A DNA stretch of 64,000 bases. Source: Rhizophagus irregularis (lineage: Eukaryota > Glomeromycota > Glomeromycetes > Glomerales > Glomeraceae). The notes below the pieces were generated by a model. That model made no database searches. It was given only the letters and a program-made list of their open reading frames with translations, and was not told where the DNA came from. The stretch spans positions 310,001 through 374,000 of the forward strand of contig NC_089440.1 of the NCBI RefSeq assembly GCF_026210795.1, written 5' to 3'. A program made the translations under genes and the position numbers. Positions 11,389 through 23,152 of the stretch are shown here, piece after piece. The stretch's first letter is position 1, and the number at the start of each line of letters is the position of its first letter.

Positions 11389-11818
11389 TTTTCAATGTTG
11401 AAAGTTGAATGAAATTGTATTTGTGCATTATATAAGTTTAATTGGAAATAAGTTGTAAATCATTTCATGGGAACTCAATCACATGATTTTATGATTTGGG
11501 AACACATCCGCAGCATGAGTTCAGTACTACTTAACAAATTATTTGTTTAGAAGAATTTTTTATTCTAATATTCTATCTACAAAATAATAGAAAATTTAAT
11601 ATAGTCTGTTAAATTAATAGTTGAATTATTTAAATCTTAAAACTTTTCATTACATATTTGAAGGAAAAGAGCTTCATAAGACACTACAAAATTTTAAAAT
11701 AAAAAATTATTTTTTTTTCGAAAACGAAAACTTAGGGAATTTCGGATCTGATATCTAAATGGAACTAGATTTCTTACAAAAATAAGAAAAATGCTAATTA
11801 TTAGCGTTTTTTTTTTAT

Positions 11819-12050
11819 AATATAGCGATAGTTTCAAAATTATCATTAAAAACTTACTTTTTGAAATGGAAACGGAATCGATCTTAATTAAACAACAATA
11901 ACATTTACAAATTATTACCTTCTTACAAAATTGCCACGGTTTAAAAAATAATTTTGCGTAACATGATTTGGTTATTTATAAATTTGATGAAATAGGAGAT
12001 TTAATAAAATCAAAAAACATTATAATTTATTAAATTTATCGCAATATCCA
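11819..12050 (+). repeat. Direct repeat flanking the three-gene tandem array (right copy)
   Basis: See the left copy at 5586. Shared blocks appear in the same order, with scattered differences throughout, which suggests an old duplication. Confidence 0.55.
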
Positions 12051-12171
12051 ATGAAAAATTTGAATTGTGCAACATGAAACGCGTGATGTGTTTGCGACCC
12101 TGCGCTCGATCAATTCCACGTTTGTTGTAGCTAAAGGTTCAACCCAAAAAAATAAATAATTAGTTTTTATT

Positions 12172-12440
12172 TTGGAGGTTTTTTTTTCAAATACCGAGAA
12201 ATTTTTTTTTAATCAATTTTTTTTTCGTTTTTTTTTTCAGTACCAAAAAAAAAGTTTTTTTTTTTATAATTTATTTTCGATCTTTTTTTTTCAAAACCAA
12301 AAAAAGATGCTAAAGTTTAGATGGTCACCATACCAGCATTATGATGTACTTTTGGCCAGAATTAAAAATCTAATAAAACACTGGCCGGCATTACAACATA
12401 ATTTCACCGTTAGTTTTTTTTTTTTTCGGTTCAAACCAAA
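12172..12440. repeat. Low-complexity T/A homopolymer tract
   Basis: Repeated T-runs of 8-13 alternate with short TCAAATACCGAG/CAGTACCAAAAA linkers. A short unique part near 12310-12400 contains TTGGCCAGAATTA, which also appears at about 2897 in the kinase-inserted element, so dispersed repeat material is likely. Confidence 0.5.
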
Positions 12441-12679
12441 AATAAATTCTTTATTGCTCTTTTCAAGATTGTGCTATCCCCCTGCAAATCATTTGAAAAA
12501 ATTATCAAATTTCCACGTCATAAAAGAAACGTTCTTAGACAAACATTTGTTGTGATTTCGCGATTTTCTTGCACTTTCTACGTTTTCTACGTCTTTTACA
12601 CTTTCATAAACAACTAACGTCTAAATATACCACATTCCGTTATCCATTTACTATTTACAATTGATTCTCAAAATACAAT

Positions 12680-13450
12680 TTCTGATTTGGTGCCACATGA
12701 AATGTAAATACATTCTTAATAAATTATTAGGTAGCAACTCTTTAAAAGGATATACTTTTAAAGAAAATCTTCTGAAGTTATACAAATAAATTTAATTAAA
12801 GGAATGAATTTACAAAAAGTTTTCTCCATAATCGTGATATCTCCTTTATTCCATTCTCAATATCTTTCTTAATAAAAGGATTCTGAAAAACCCATTTGAT
12901 TATGCTTGAAAATAATTCTAATAAAGGTGCCTTTAAACTGATAAATTTATCTGAACTCAATATTTCTGGTTCTTCAAAAATCTTGAGAGAAAAATTTTAT
13001 AAATCTGCAATAGATTCATGTTGATAGATTGCTTCAAGAATTTCTACGGGTTTGTTATAAAAACTTGTGTTAATATTCAATATTCAGGAATATTTGACTA
13101 AATATTAAATTATCTACTGCTATCAAAAGTTTTAAAAATATCGAATTACTGTAATTTTCGGGGTCACTGCAAATTAATTTTTCCACAATGAATAATTTTA
13201 ATTGCGATGTTTAATCTAGTACAAAATATTCCATTACCATAAATTTTAACGTAAGAACTGTAAACATTACCTTAAAATAATTTCAAATTAATTAATTTTT
13301 CTAAAGGTTATGTGAAATAAAATTCAATTAGTACTGTATAAATATTTCCTTCTTTTTAAACCATTCTCTAGAGAGTACTGCAAAAATATGTTAAGACGTG
13401 AAATTTGAATATGCATGTCTTTTTTTTAAAAAAAATGTGTTAGAAGAAAA
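12680..13450 (-). pseudogene. Decayed BTB-BACK-TLDc relic, TLDc missing
   Basis: The minus strand keeps recognisable BACK pieces in several frames: a linker matching the MAP/VPHEM region near 12690, GYTF-type text near 12750, NFIPLI-like text near 12800-12830, ISLKAPLLELF at about 12910-12945, and EILEAIYQHES near 13000-13045. A BTB remnant near 13270-13430 includes LSREW and CILN/HIQI-like fragments. Multiple frameshifts and stops break it. No TLDc sequence is left on its 3' side. Closest relatives look like the 33781/62256 subfamily. Confidence 0.75.
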
Positions 13451-14475
13451 TGTTAATATATTAAATAGTTCTCATTGCCAGCCATGGGAACTAATCACAT
13501 AAAAATCTTATTTTAAGAGCAGCAACAGCTAGATTATGTCAAAAATAGTTTGTAAATATGAATAATATTGATTTTCCAAGCATTTATTTAGTACACTATT
13601 TTTGTACAAAAGTTTGAAGAGCCAATTTTCTTTTAAAAATATCTTTTAAAAGATTTTTTTTTATAGTAAGTGTAAATTTAACATATCTGTGTCAGCTGAT
13701 CCTGATAAAGACCAGAACGGGGCCCGGCTACGGTTCAGTTGCCAGCCTAGTCCACCGATTCACCGTATGGCGACAAAATTATTCCAAAACTGCCTATTCG
13801 ATAATTATGTAATAAAGTAACCATCTAATAATAAACGAAACATTTATTAATCGGACCAAATTTATTTAGATACAGATCTTTTAAAATCGATTGAATGATA
13901 ATAAAATTATGGATTATTTTACGTTAAGATCGAAATTAAAAGAAACAGAAATTAATACGGAATTTAATTACGAGAAGTATAATACTAATTTAAGAAACAA
14001 TATTCTGAATCTGTCGTTAATCACAAAGTTTATCCCCTGAAATCTGCATCATTTGATTCAGATAAATTGAGTTACGTCATACCTTGAATAGTTCTATTGT
14101 TAGTTTCAACATAAATATATATTTACGCTACAATTTCAAATTAAACATTAAAATAACGTAATATTTCTTGGAATAAACAATTTTATATAGTAACAATACC
14201 GCCAAATTAAAATGATCTCGTCTTCGTGAAATTAAATGGAAAAAAAAAGTTCTTGTTAAATTGACAAATAAATTTAATTCATTACTAAAAAAGATCCCCT
14301 CTTTATTGGATATTCTAATATACGTTCGATATGTAATGAATCTATATATCACACAATATTCTAAAGGATTGTTTGAAAAAAAAAAATCTAAAAATATTAT
14401 CTCGAATCATAAAAGATTTACCCAAATTGAACATACTGTAGAACAAAAAAGAATGAATTGATATTTGAATCCTTT
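13451..14475. other. Intergenic, no gene recognised
   Basis: GGAACTAATCACAT at about 13488 resembles the upstream element of neighbouring BTB genes and belongs to the relic. A GC-rich patch at 13690-13790 contains an open stretch reading DPDKDQNGARLRFSCQPSPP, which may be the edge of a transposon-encoded peptide but is too short to name. Frames at 14128-14461 are not protein-like. Confidence 0.4.
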
Positions 14476-15952
14476 CTAATTAAATCTTTTAATAACTTGA
14501 AAAACTTCATAATCATCCACTTCGAAATCCAATGGAGCATCAATCTTATGATAAAAACGTTCCTTACTTCTCCAAGCACCATTACTTGAACAAATTAAAT
14601 CACTACCAAATGCAGGACCATAAAGAGGATCACAATATATAGAATGTTCATCAAAACTATAACTTACTACAGTATTTTGAAGATTATCTCTATTTTTAGA
14701 AGAAAAAATAAAACTATCAACAGTAAAATTCCAAGATTTATTTGAATCCCAACTAAGTGGATTATAACCTCCAACCAATTGATCCGAATTCGTGACTTTT
14801 CCAATAACAATAGAAGCACCTCTATTATCACAATGTTCATGAAATGCAGCAGTTGTATAACCATGCTTACTAGAACGATAAATTAAATTAAAACTATAAG
14901 GAAGATTTCTAACATCATAAAAATCATCTTTCTTTTCAATCCAACTAGCAATGATGGCAAAATGTCGCGGTTTAATTAAAATAGAATCATAACCACATTT
15001 TTTAAATTTAAATTGTTTATTTTTAATATTAGCACTAAATTTAACATTTAAATCCATATGAAATATAAGTACGTTATTAATCAAATCTTTTGGTAATAAA
15101 TTTCTATAAGGATAAACTTTTGAAAGAAAATCATCTGATGACATTTCATAAAATCTAATTAATGGTATAAAATTATGAATAGTTTTCTCCATGATTGCGA
15201 TTTCATTTCTATTCCATTTTTCAACATCACTTGAAATACTAGGATGTTTTGCCAAACACCAATTGATCAGATTTTTCCAAATAACAATTTCATTAGATGA
15301 TAAATCATCCCTTTTTAAGAGTAATTCTAATAGATTTTCTTTTAAATCAAAAAATTTATTAGAATTAAAAAATATTTCCACTTCTTCGCAAATATTGTTA
15401 AAACAATAATTCCAAAGGTCTAGAACGGAATCATTTTGATAAAAATAATCAAGAATTCTAACCCGATTCTGCCGTAAGAACTCATGAAGATTTTTGATTA
15501 AATATTCTTGTATAAAACGGATTAAAATTTGAATTTTAAATTCATCAACCACTATCAAAAGATCCATAATATCTGGTTCTAATAATTTAGTTAAATCAAC
15601 CTTTCCACAATAAAAAAATCTAAAGAAAGAAAATTTTATTATTTAAATATAAAAGTATATACAATAAATAAAAAAAAAATTATTGTATTTCATACCTTAA
15701 AATGATTTTAATAAAATTAGGTTTGACGTTAGGTTTCTTAAAAATATATTTTCCATCTCTTGCCATAATCCACGTTTCTTCAAAGAAAGCTGTACGAAAA
15801 TATTGTGACCTTGTGCGTAATATAAGTGAATGAGCATGAATTTCTGTTTCATTTTCATTTTCGCCAGCGTAAATAATAACGTCATATCCTTCGTCAGTTT
15901 CAAGTAAATTTTCCAAATCATAAACAACATCTTGAGAACAATCGAGAGTCAT
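14476..15952 (-). CDS. BTB-BACK-TLDc domain protein, divergent copy
   Basis: Exons 15952-15696 and 15619-14476 with a 76 nt intron give 466 residues. The start MTLDCSQDVVYDLENLL precedes BTB residues YDVIIYAGENENETEIHAHS and RTRSQYFRTAF. Unusual points: the BTB end is VKPNFIKIILR, exon 2 starts FFYCGKVDLTKLLEPDIMDL, and a tail reads VFQVIKRFN, two residues longer than VIKK. The TLDc half has YNPLSWDSNKSWNFTVDSF, CDNRGAS for CDNKGAT, and GPAFGSDLICSSNG with a shortened glycine loop. It is the most divergent intact member on the left side and has no close partner in the window, so it probably represents its own lineage. Confidence 0.92.
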
Positions 15953-16509
15953 GATTTATTTTTATTTTTTTTTTTAAAAATAAAAAAAAGGAGAACAGAA
16001 AAAAGTTCAAAAACTTTTTTTTTGAAATAACGTGCTAATTAAATACTAATCCGGTAAACAATAACCCTTTGCAGATCTTTATACGCATAATTACATTGTT
16101 TTTTTTTAATTTGACCAAATATGATTAAAGATCAGCGACTTATTTTTTCGTCTACCCAAATTTGAAGCTTTATGTCAAAAAAAAAAAAATCATGGGTTCT
16201 GATTATCATTCCAATATATATTGCGTTGTTTTAAAAAAAGCCTTCTGGAGGAAAAAAAAGGCAAAAATTGTGGCTGTGCATATTAATGTATTATTCAAAA
16301 GCAAAGATTTGCATTAAAAAAAGGAAAGATCTGCTCAAATATTTCAAATATTTTTCCGGTCACCGTCATATTGATCATCTATATCACATGAATGGTGAAT
16401 GTTCACAAATCACAATACATATGCAACATATGCTTTTTAATATTTTTTCTTCGTTTTTTATATTTTCTATTGTTCTAAGTGTAAAAGTTAGGAACAATTT
16501 TTTTTTTAC
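15953..16509. other. Upstream region of the 14476 gene
   Basis: A/T runs lie directly 5' of the start codon (15957-16022). ATCACATGAATGG near 16384 resembles the CATGTGATT upstream motif of other copies but is far from the gene. No frame looks coding. Confidence 0.4.
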
Positions 16510-18180
16510 CTAGTCTATACCCATAATAAAACCTACTCCACGAAGTCCCCTCAAATATATTATGAACGAAGACCCACCTAACACTTAGGCTATTATCCGT
16601 CTTTACAAACCCATTAAAACACATACTTTTCCTTAGGATTAAGAAACTCAATCCTTACGTCACATGTGACACACGCGGGAGCGGAACGACCGGAACGTTA
16701 TACAATACAAAAAAGGGATGATACTTCCTGCTCTCTGCCTCTCTCACGATTACGACGCAGATCTACCCGTGTCATGAAAATCGATTTACACCAATGATCA
16801 AAAGATCACTGTCACACATTCCAATTTCAATTTTATTTACCTCACGTTCGTATTTTCCCTAAACCGACAATTTCTCAAACAAATCGTGGATAAATACTTC
16901 AAAAGACTACGCCAACTCCTCAAAGAAAAATATTACGCCATACGTGACAGGCTAAATAGTGACAAAGAAAATAACTAAAACTTTTATCCGGTTTAGTTCC
17001 GGTGAACACGTGATTTACCTAGGCTTCTACCTCCGATGCGGAAAGATCAGTAACGACTCAATTTGTACCCTTCCAACCGCCTTCGTGATGTCTAAAAACC
17101 GTTGGCGTTGTGGACACCACATCAAATCCATACCCTTGTTTCACTAGAACCATAATCTAGTGAGATTCTACGAGGAACAAATGAAAAGGATGCTGACGAA
17201 AAATAGTATCAAACATCAAAAAAACGTCAAGGAAATTTACTTGAATCGTCTAGGTATAGGTTACACTGTTACAAACAAAAATACAACACACACTCGGAAA
17301 CCGTAATCCCGACCTTAAACACTCCTTAAACGTATTGTCGAACAAACCACTAGAAAAGATAGTCACAACCGACCAAACACCAGCGTGCGACGACCGTATT
17401 ACAAAGAATATTCCAAGTTACGATTCGACGTCGTACGATCACTCAACAAATAGAATGATGGAACTGCCTTACGCGGAGTACCTTAAACCCTAGTAATAAG
17501 AAACCTGTCCTCACACAAAGCCCAAGCGGACACTCACCAAATCCCTAGTGTTTAAACAAATCCAACACGTGCCGATAGATTTTATTATGGTCATACGGGT
17601 CACGCTTCACGTTACGGCAAATCTCTTGACTATCCTATAAAACAATTAGTTAAACTTAAACGGCCCGCTAAAAATTAGTTGCGTAGAACCAAAAGGCGAA
17701 ATAAGAAAAAGAAACCTTTACCTCCTTTGGCACCTGTACTCCTGGGGATCCTCGAGTATATTACAAAAAAACTTACAATATTAACCTTTTTGGCTACGAA
17801 ATTAGACGAAGTTATGACGTCAGTTAAATACCACAATATAATTACGACTATGCCCACGCAATTCAACTTTATCAGCTTTACAACATCAACATACCTACTA
17901 TTGTGGAAGATGTCACGCATGGAACAAAGACTAACGTGCGTTACTCCGCATCAAAAAAAGAAACATATTTTTGCGCAGAACACTCCCTCCTGATAACGAC
18001 TACCACTATGAGCGATATCTCATATGTATCCGCTGCCGAATCAGTATCGACCGTCATCTACCCGCCGACCCCGGCGCACGAATAATTTACTTTCGTACCA
18101 TATTAAAAACAACAACGGACCTTCACAGAATACAACATTCTATACATGACAGTATTTACGTGTAGCATCGGTAGATGAAA
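16510..18180. other. CpG-rich compositional island; base order looks reversed
   Basis: This 1.67 kb block is clearly richer in G+C than its flanks and has no protein-like frame on either real strand. Hand counts over 16681-17640 give 53 CG and 20 GC dinucleotides, against 4 CG and 9 GC over 19321-19980 in a native gene. Reading the plain complement from left to right, which is the minus strand of the block if it were written backwards, gives an 80-codon open frame at 16886-17125 with the protein-like run GSEDGGYAFLVIAELNMGRL. Another open stretch there, near 16515-16640, reads DMGIILDEVLQGSLYNTCFW. Such an arrangement cannot arise by normal inversion. Edges are approximate. The product of the reversed frame is not recognised. 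Confidence 0.55.
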
Positions 18181-18870
18181 GAAAAATACGGATATATGAT
18201 TTAATTAGAAACGAATATATTTTTTTTTTATTTTTTAATTAATTACTTTTCGTTGTTCTCTTTTTCCTCGTAATGCCTAGTGTTGTTCTTTTTCAATAAC
18301 AGGCAATACGATTTCTTCGTTGGGTTTATACGTGTATAGTGGGTACAGTAGCTTTCCTTTTGTAAGGGCTCAGCCCACAGACTTGTATAGCTCCAGTCAT
18401 TGTCTAAATTTTTAAAATAAAATAAAATCAATACATATGCAGATTCTTTGGATTTTAGTTTATATATATGTTTAGGTATCCAAAGCGCTCGGAATTTATG
18501 ATATCATTATCATGAGATTACAATACATTTCTTTTACATTTCTTCTGCCGAAGCCATCAAGATAAAAGTTGATAATATTATAATTAACGAACCAAATATT
18601 TACATATTAAGCTTTGACATTATAATCAAATTTTATTTATAAAATTGAGTAATATTTTTATTATAAATGGACTTCTTATAATTTCTGTATAAATAAAATA
18701 ACTAATTTATGTATTCTTTTAATAATTTATGATTGGTTTTTATAAAAATGCTTATATACAAAAATATATTGGACGACCACTAAAATAGTCGTTTTTATAT
18801 AAAGTTAGGTTTCATTAAGGCGATCGATGCTAAAATAAATTGATAGACAGATTACATTTATTATAAATTC
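18181..18870. other. Intergenic; composition returns to native AT-rich
   Basis: A minus-strand open stretch at 18243-18431 (SYTSLWAEPLQKESYCTHYT) looks mildly protein-like but has no family I recognise and no clear splice partner. The rest is AT-rich with no signal. Confidence 0.4.
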
Positions 18871-18905
18871 CATTATAAAATGAAACGCCGATCATGTAAC
18901 CCAAG
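18871..18905 (+). promoter_or_regulatory. Conserved upstream element of the plus-strand BTB-TLDc subfamily
   Basis: ATTATAAAATGAAACGCCG followed by ATCATGTAACCCAAG lies about 42-76 nt before the 18947 start. Matching blocks precede the 21661, 26847 and 62256 genes. The function is inferred from conservation only. Confidence 0.55.
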
Positions 18906-18946
18906 TTTTTTTTTTTAAAACAAAAAATTTTCTATAAAAAAAAAAA

Positions 18947-20426
18947 ATGACTTTCGAATATTCTCAGGAACTTGCTAATGATTATGAAAAATTATTTGAA
19001 GAAGATGAAGATTATGATGTTATTATTTATGCTGGTGAAAATAACAAAGTAAAAGAAATACATGCACATTCAAATATTTTACGTTTCAGGTCTCTATATT
19101 TTAGTACGGCATTTTCTAACGAATTGACCAAGAAAAAGGATGGAAAATATATTTTTAATTTTCCTAAAATTTCTCCAAAATTTTTTAAAATTATTTTAAG
19201 GTAAGGTAATGAAAAAAAACAAGTAATAATAAAAGTAAACATAACATTTTATACAGTCTAATATTCTTTTAATATTTAGGTTTATTTATTGTGGAAAGAT
19301 AGATTTGGAGAAATTACAAGGACCAGATATTCTAAAACTTTTGACGATAGTGGATGAACTTAAAATCCAAAGACTAGTAATTTGTATTCAAGAATATTTG
19401 GTTGAACGTCAATATGAATTTTTACAACAAAATCCTATAGAAATTCTTGAAACAATCTATTTACATGAAAATTTCACAGATTTATGGAATTATTATCTTG
19501 AAGAAATTTGTGCTAAACCAGATATATTATTTAAATCTGATAAATTTATCAATTTAAAAGCACCTTTATTAGAATTACTTTTAAAAAGAGATGATTTATC
19601 ATTAGATGAAATTGATATATGGAATAATTTGATCAAATGGTGTTTTTCTCAGCATCCTTCTATTCAAAAAGATGTTAAAAAATGGAATAAAGAAGAAATT
19701 TTAATTATGGAAAGAACCATTCATAGATTCATTCCGTTGATAAGGTTTCGTCATATCCCTTCAGCAATTTTTATTACTAAAGTATTCCCTTTCAGAAATA
19801 TAATGCCAGAGAATTTAATTAATAATATACTTTTATTTTACATGGCACCAAATGAGCACTTAAATGTGAATGTGCAATCTCCTAGGAAACAAAGATATGT
19901 TTGTGATTCTATTATCATTAGTAACAAACATTTTGCTATTTTTTCAAATTGGATTGAAAAGAAAATTGAGTCTTATTATAAAGTAAATAATATTCCTTAT
20001 AAATTCAATTTACTTTATCGTGCTAGTAGGGATGGTAATACACTTTTTGGATTTCACGATAATTGTGATAATAAAGGAGCTACCATAGTTATAGTAAAGA
20101 TTACAAATTCGGATCAAATAGTTGGAGGATACAATCCTTTTTATTGGAGTTTAAGTAATAAATATAAGTCAACTAAAGATAGTTTTATATTCTCATTTGC
20201 AAATAAAGATAACGTACAAGGTGGAGTAGTAGGATATAGTAATGGTGATGCGTATTCTGTATTTTGTGGTAATGCTAGCTATGGTCCGGTATTTGGTGGA
20301 GATGATTTAAGTTTTAATAACACTGGATGGTATAGGAGTGGAAGTCATTCATATCCTGATGTAGGTATACCATTAAACAGATTTGAAGTAGACGATTATG
20401 AAGTTTTTCAAGTTGTTAAAAAATAA
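18947..20426 (+). CDS. BTB-BACK-TLDc domain protein
   Basis: Exons 18947-19200 and 19280-20426 with a 79 nt intron give 466 residues. BTB spans about residues 20-90 (DYDVIIYAGENNKVKEIHAHS), BACK about 120-260 (LLELLLKRDDLSLDEIDIW at ~181-199), TLDc about 293-466. TLDc landmarks are CDNKGAT at 347-353, IVGGYNP at 365-371, DSFIFSF at 385-391 and DYEVFQV at 457-463. The start is fixed by MTFEYSQELANDYEKL shared with the 26847 and 21661 copies. A local oddity is PFYWSLSNKYKST where paralogs have PLYWDSSN: the conserved Asp after Trp is Ser. It sits downstream of the conserved upstream element and starts a run of four same-strand paralogs. Confidence 0.93.
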
Positions 20427-20819
20427 TCAAATTAGCGTATTTTATTTTTATAGAACTTTTAATAGCAATGTATACTAAAAATTCCAGTGTTATTATTCAG
20501 AAATAGTATAATTAATTATAGAATTTTGAATAAATATTTATTATTATGAAAATTTTTATTGAACTCTTTTTCTTGTGTATTCATTTTATCATATACGTCA
20601 TATATTGTATATATTATATAAAATGTAAGACGACTAAACAGTACGACCATTCTTTTTTTTTGAATTCAAAATTGATATAGCTGCATGTTCATAAATTATA
20701 ATATTGAACAATCAAGAATACTATTAAGAATCTTTTTGTAAGAAATCGTATTCCTTATCAATACGGATTGCGTACTAATCAAGTATGAAATATCTTAAAT
20801 CTTACAAAGAATATTGGTT

Positions 20820-21060
20820 TTATTATCGCTAATGAAAATATATTTTAGGTTTTTTTTAAATTTCTCTTCAAATTATTTTAGTAATATAAAAAAGTAAAAA
20901 ATAAGCTCGTAACAATAATGATAATTTTTCTCAATATTTAAAAGATTATTTATTGTGAAAAATTTATTTAACGACTCTGTCGACTCAGATATTCTAAAAC
21001 TTTATAAACTTCAATTCAAACATAATTCTTGGTTAAATTATAATAAAATTTATTGGAATT
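20820..21060 (+). pseudogene. BTB-BACK junction relic
   Basis: Near 20860 FKFLFKLF-type text resembles the BTB end, followed at 20940-21010 by LFIVKNLFNDSVDSDILKLY. The latter matches FIYCGKIDLTKLQGSDILKL of the intact genes with the intron position between them. Stops and deletions break everything else. Confidence 0.6.
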
Positions 21061-21279
21061 TATAAATTTTATTATTTGGTTTCTTTTTTGGCTTTGGTCC
21101 ATAATAATATTTGGAGAATGTAATACATATCACTCATTTAGAATTAAATTAAAAAAGAAATTTTAATTTATTATTCTTATTGTAAAGAATAATACTACAT
21201 CTTGCAGAAAAATCTCAAAATTTCGTATCGAAGTTGACAATTTTTAACGAATAGTGAACAAATATAATTGGAATATTCA

Positions 21280-21440
21280 TTCTTTAAAAATTTACTATTT
21301 CTCTTCAAGTATTTAAAAGTATTCAAAGATAAAATAGATAAAATTAAAAAAAAATGATATTTTTGAACATAAATTATTTTTATAATGTCCATCGATTCCT
21401 TTTAGATTTTATTGTATTTATTGTGAAAAATTAAAATGGC
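21280..21440 (+). pseudogene. Second BTB-end / exon-2-start relic
   Basis: ISLQVFKSI-like text (21300-21330) matches the ISPQFFKIILR end of BTB. FIVFIVKN at about 21408-21430 matches FIYCGK at the exon 2 start. A matching relic lies at 26505-26650 upstream of the 26847 gene. Confidence 0.5.
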
Positions 21441-21561
21441 AACTATTCGACCTTTTGGTAATAGTAATATCATCGCCCGTCAAAAATTCCGAAATTATAT
21501 AAAATTTTTTATCAATAATTGTGTAACAAATTCAAATACGAGCTCAAACTATAAATTTTTT

Positions 21562-21608
21562 CATGTGATTTATCATTGTAAAATAAAACGTCGATCATGT
21601 AATACAAG
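21562..21608 (+). promoter_or_regulatory. Conserved upstream element (CATGTGATT ... GTCGATCATGTAATACAAG)
   Basis: CATGTGATT, then ATTGTAAAATAAAACGTCG, then ATCATGTAATACAAG, ending 52 nt before the start codon at 21661. It is nearly the same as the block before the 26847 gene although the surrounding intergenic DNA differs. Confidence 0.6.
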
Positions 21609-21660
21609 TAATACGAGTTATTTTTTTTCCTTTTCTTTTTTCTTTTTTTTTTAAAAAAAA

Positions 21661-23152
21661 ATGTCCTTTGAATATTCTCAAGAACTTGCTGATGATTATG
21701 AAAATTTACTTAAAACTGATGAAGATTATAATGTTATTATCTACGCCGGTGAAAATAAAAATGTAGAAGAAATACATTCACATTCAATTATTTTACGTAT
21801 CAGGTCTCAATATTTTCGTACGGCTTTTTCTAACGAATTGACCAAGAAAAAGGATGGAAAATATATTTTTAATTTTCCTAACATTTCTCCAAAATTTTTT
21901 AAAATTATTTTAAGGTAATGAAAAACAAGTAATAAAAGTATTATATACGGTCTATATATGTCAAAATTAATGACGCAATAATATTCTTTTAATATTTAGG
22001 TTTATTTATTGTGGAAAGATAGATTTGGAGAAATTGCAGGGACAAGATGTTCTAAAGCTTTTGACAAGAGCGGATGAACTTAAAATCCAGAGACTAGTGA
22101 TTTGTATTCAGGAATATTTGATTAAACATCAACACGAATTTTTACAACAAAATCCTACCGAAATTCTTGAAACAATCTATTTACATGAAACTTTTACGGA
22201 TTTATGGAATTATTGTCTTGAAGAAATTTGTACTAAACCAGATTTATTATTTAAATCTGATAAATTCATCAATTTAAAAGCACCTTTATTGGAATTACTT
22301 TTAAAAAGAGATGATTTGTCATTGGATGAAATTATTATATGGAATAGCTTGATCAAGTGGTGCTTCTCCCAGCATCCTACTATTCAACAAGATGTTAATA
22401 AATGGAATAAGGAAGAAATTGTAATTATGGAAAGAACCATTCATAGATTTATTCCGTTGATAAGATTCTATCATATCCCCTCAGCAGATTTTGTTACTAA
22501 AGTATATCCTTTTAAAGAAATATTACCAAAAGATTTAATTAATAATATACTTGTATTTCACATGGCGCCAGATGAGAAATTGAATGTGGATGTACAATCT
22601 CCCAGGAAACCAAAATGTGTCTATGATTCTGTTATCATTAGTGACAAGCATTTTGCAATTTTTTCTAGTTGGATTGAAAATAAAAATGAGTCTTATTACA
22701 ATGTAAATAATATTCCTTATAAATTCAATTTACTTTATCGTGCTAGTAGGGATGGTAATACAATTGCGACATTTCATGCCAAATGTGATAATAAAGGAGC
22801 TACTATAGTTATAGTAAAGATTACAAATTCGGAGCAAATAGTTGGAGGATACAATCCTCTTTATTGGGATTCAAGTAACGGATGGAAGCCTACAAGTGAT
22901 AGCTTTATATTCTCATTTGCAAATAAAGATAACCTCCAAAGTGCAAAATTAGGATATAGTAATTATGGTGATCCGTATTCTGTATTTGGTGGGAATGTTA
23001 ACTATGGTCCGTTGTTTGGTGGTGGACATGACTTAGGTTTTAGTAACAATAGATGGTATAGGAGTTGTAGCAGTTCTTATCCCGATGTAGGTATACCGTT
23101 AAACAATTTTCAAACGGATGATTATGAAGTTTTTCAAGTTGTTAAGAAATAA
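21661..23152 (+). CDS. BTB-BACK-TLDc domain protein
   Basis: Exons 21661-21914 and 22000-23152 with an 85 nt intron give 468 residues. The BTB exon is close to that of the 18947 gene (shared FSNELTKKKDGKYIFNFP) with HSHSIILRIRSQYFRTAF. Exon 2 opens FIYCGKIDLEKLQGQDVLKL. BACK carries KRDDLSLDEIIIWNSLIKWC; TLDc has CDNKGAT, IVGGYNPLYWDSSNGW, GPLFGGGHDLGF and ends DYEVFQVVKK. Compared with the 18947 copy it has two extra residues in the TLDc loops (YSNYGDPYSVFGGN). All landmarks are present, so it should fold. A long T-rich tract sits directly before the start, as in the other plus-strand copies. Confidence 0.93.

Larger units (their letters stand above)
11389..12679. other. Intergenic with repeat block and homopolymer tracts
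   Basis: ACTCAATCACATGATT near 11475 is the likely upstream element of the 9915 gene. The 11819-12050 block repeats 5586-5830. From 12170 to 12440 there are long T and A runs. A frame through those runs rich in Phe is a composition artefact. Confidence 0.5.
20427..21561. other. Intergenic with BTB/BACK relics
   Basis: The gap holds two relic patches (20820-21060 and 21280-21440). The remainder is AT-rich. Similar downstream sequence follows the 26847 gene, so gene and relics were probably duplicated together. Confidence 0.5.

Noticed and set aside
12172-12555. 127-codon open frame rich in Phe and Lys
   Set aside because: It runs through T and A homopolymer tracts; the peptide is a composition artefact.
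13690-13790. Possible tRNA or other structured RNA in the GC-rich patch
   Set aside because: No cloverleaf, anticodon arm or T-loop could be drawn; an open frame explains it at least as well.
14128-14461. Two opposite-strand frames near 14.1-14.4 kb
   Set aside because: They overlap each other, have no motif and no homology to anything in the window.
17679-17993. 104-codon open frame inside the CpG-rich island
   Set aside because: It starts at a non-ATG codon, opens with a run of Lys and Arg, has no motif and no support on the other side; the island as a whole does not read as coding in its given orientation.
18243-18431. Minus-strand 62-codon frame
   Set aside because: It is somewhat protein-like but short, with no recognisable domain or splice partner; not enough to call a gene.
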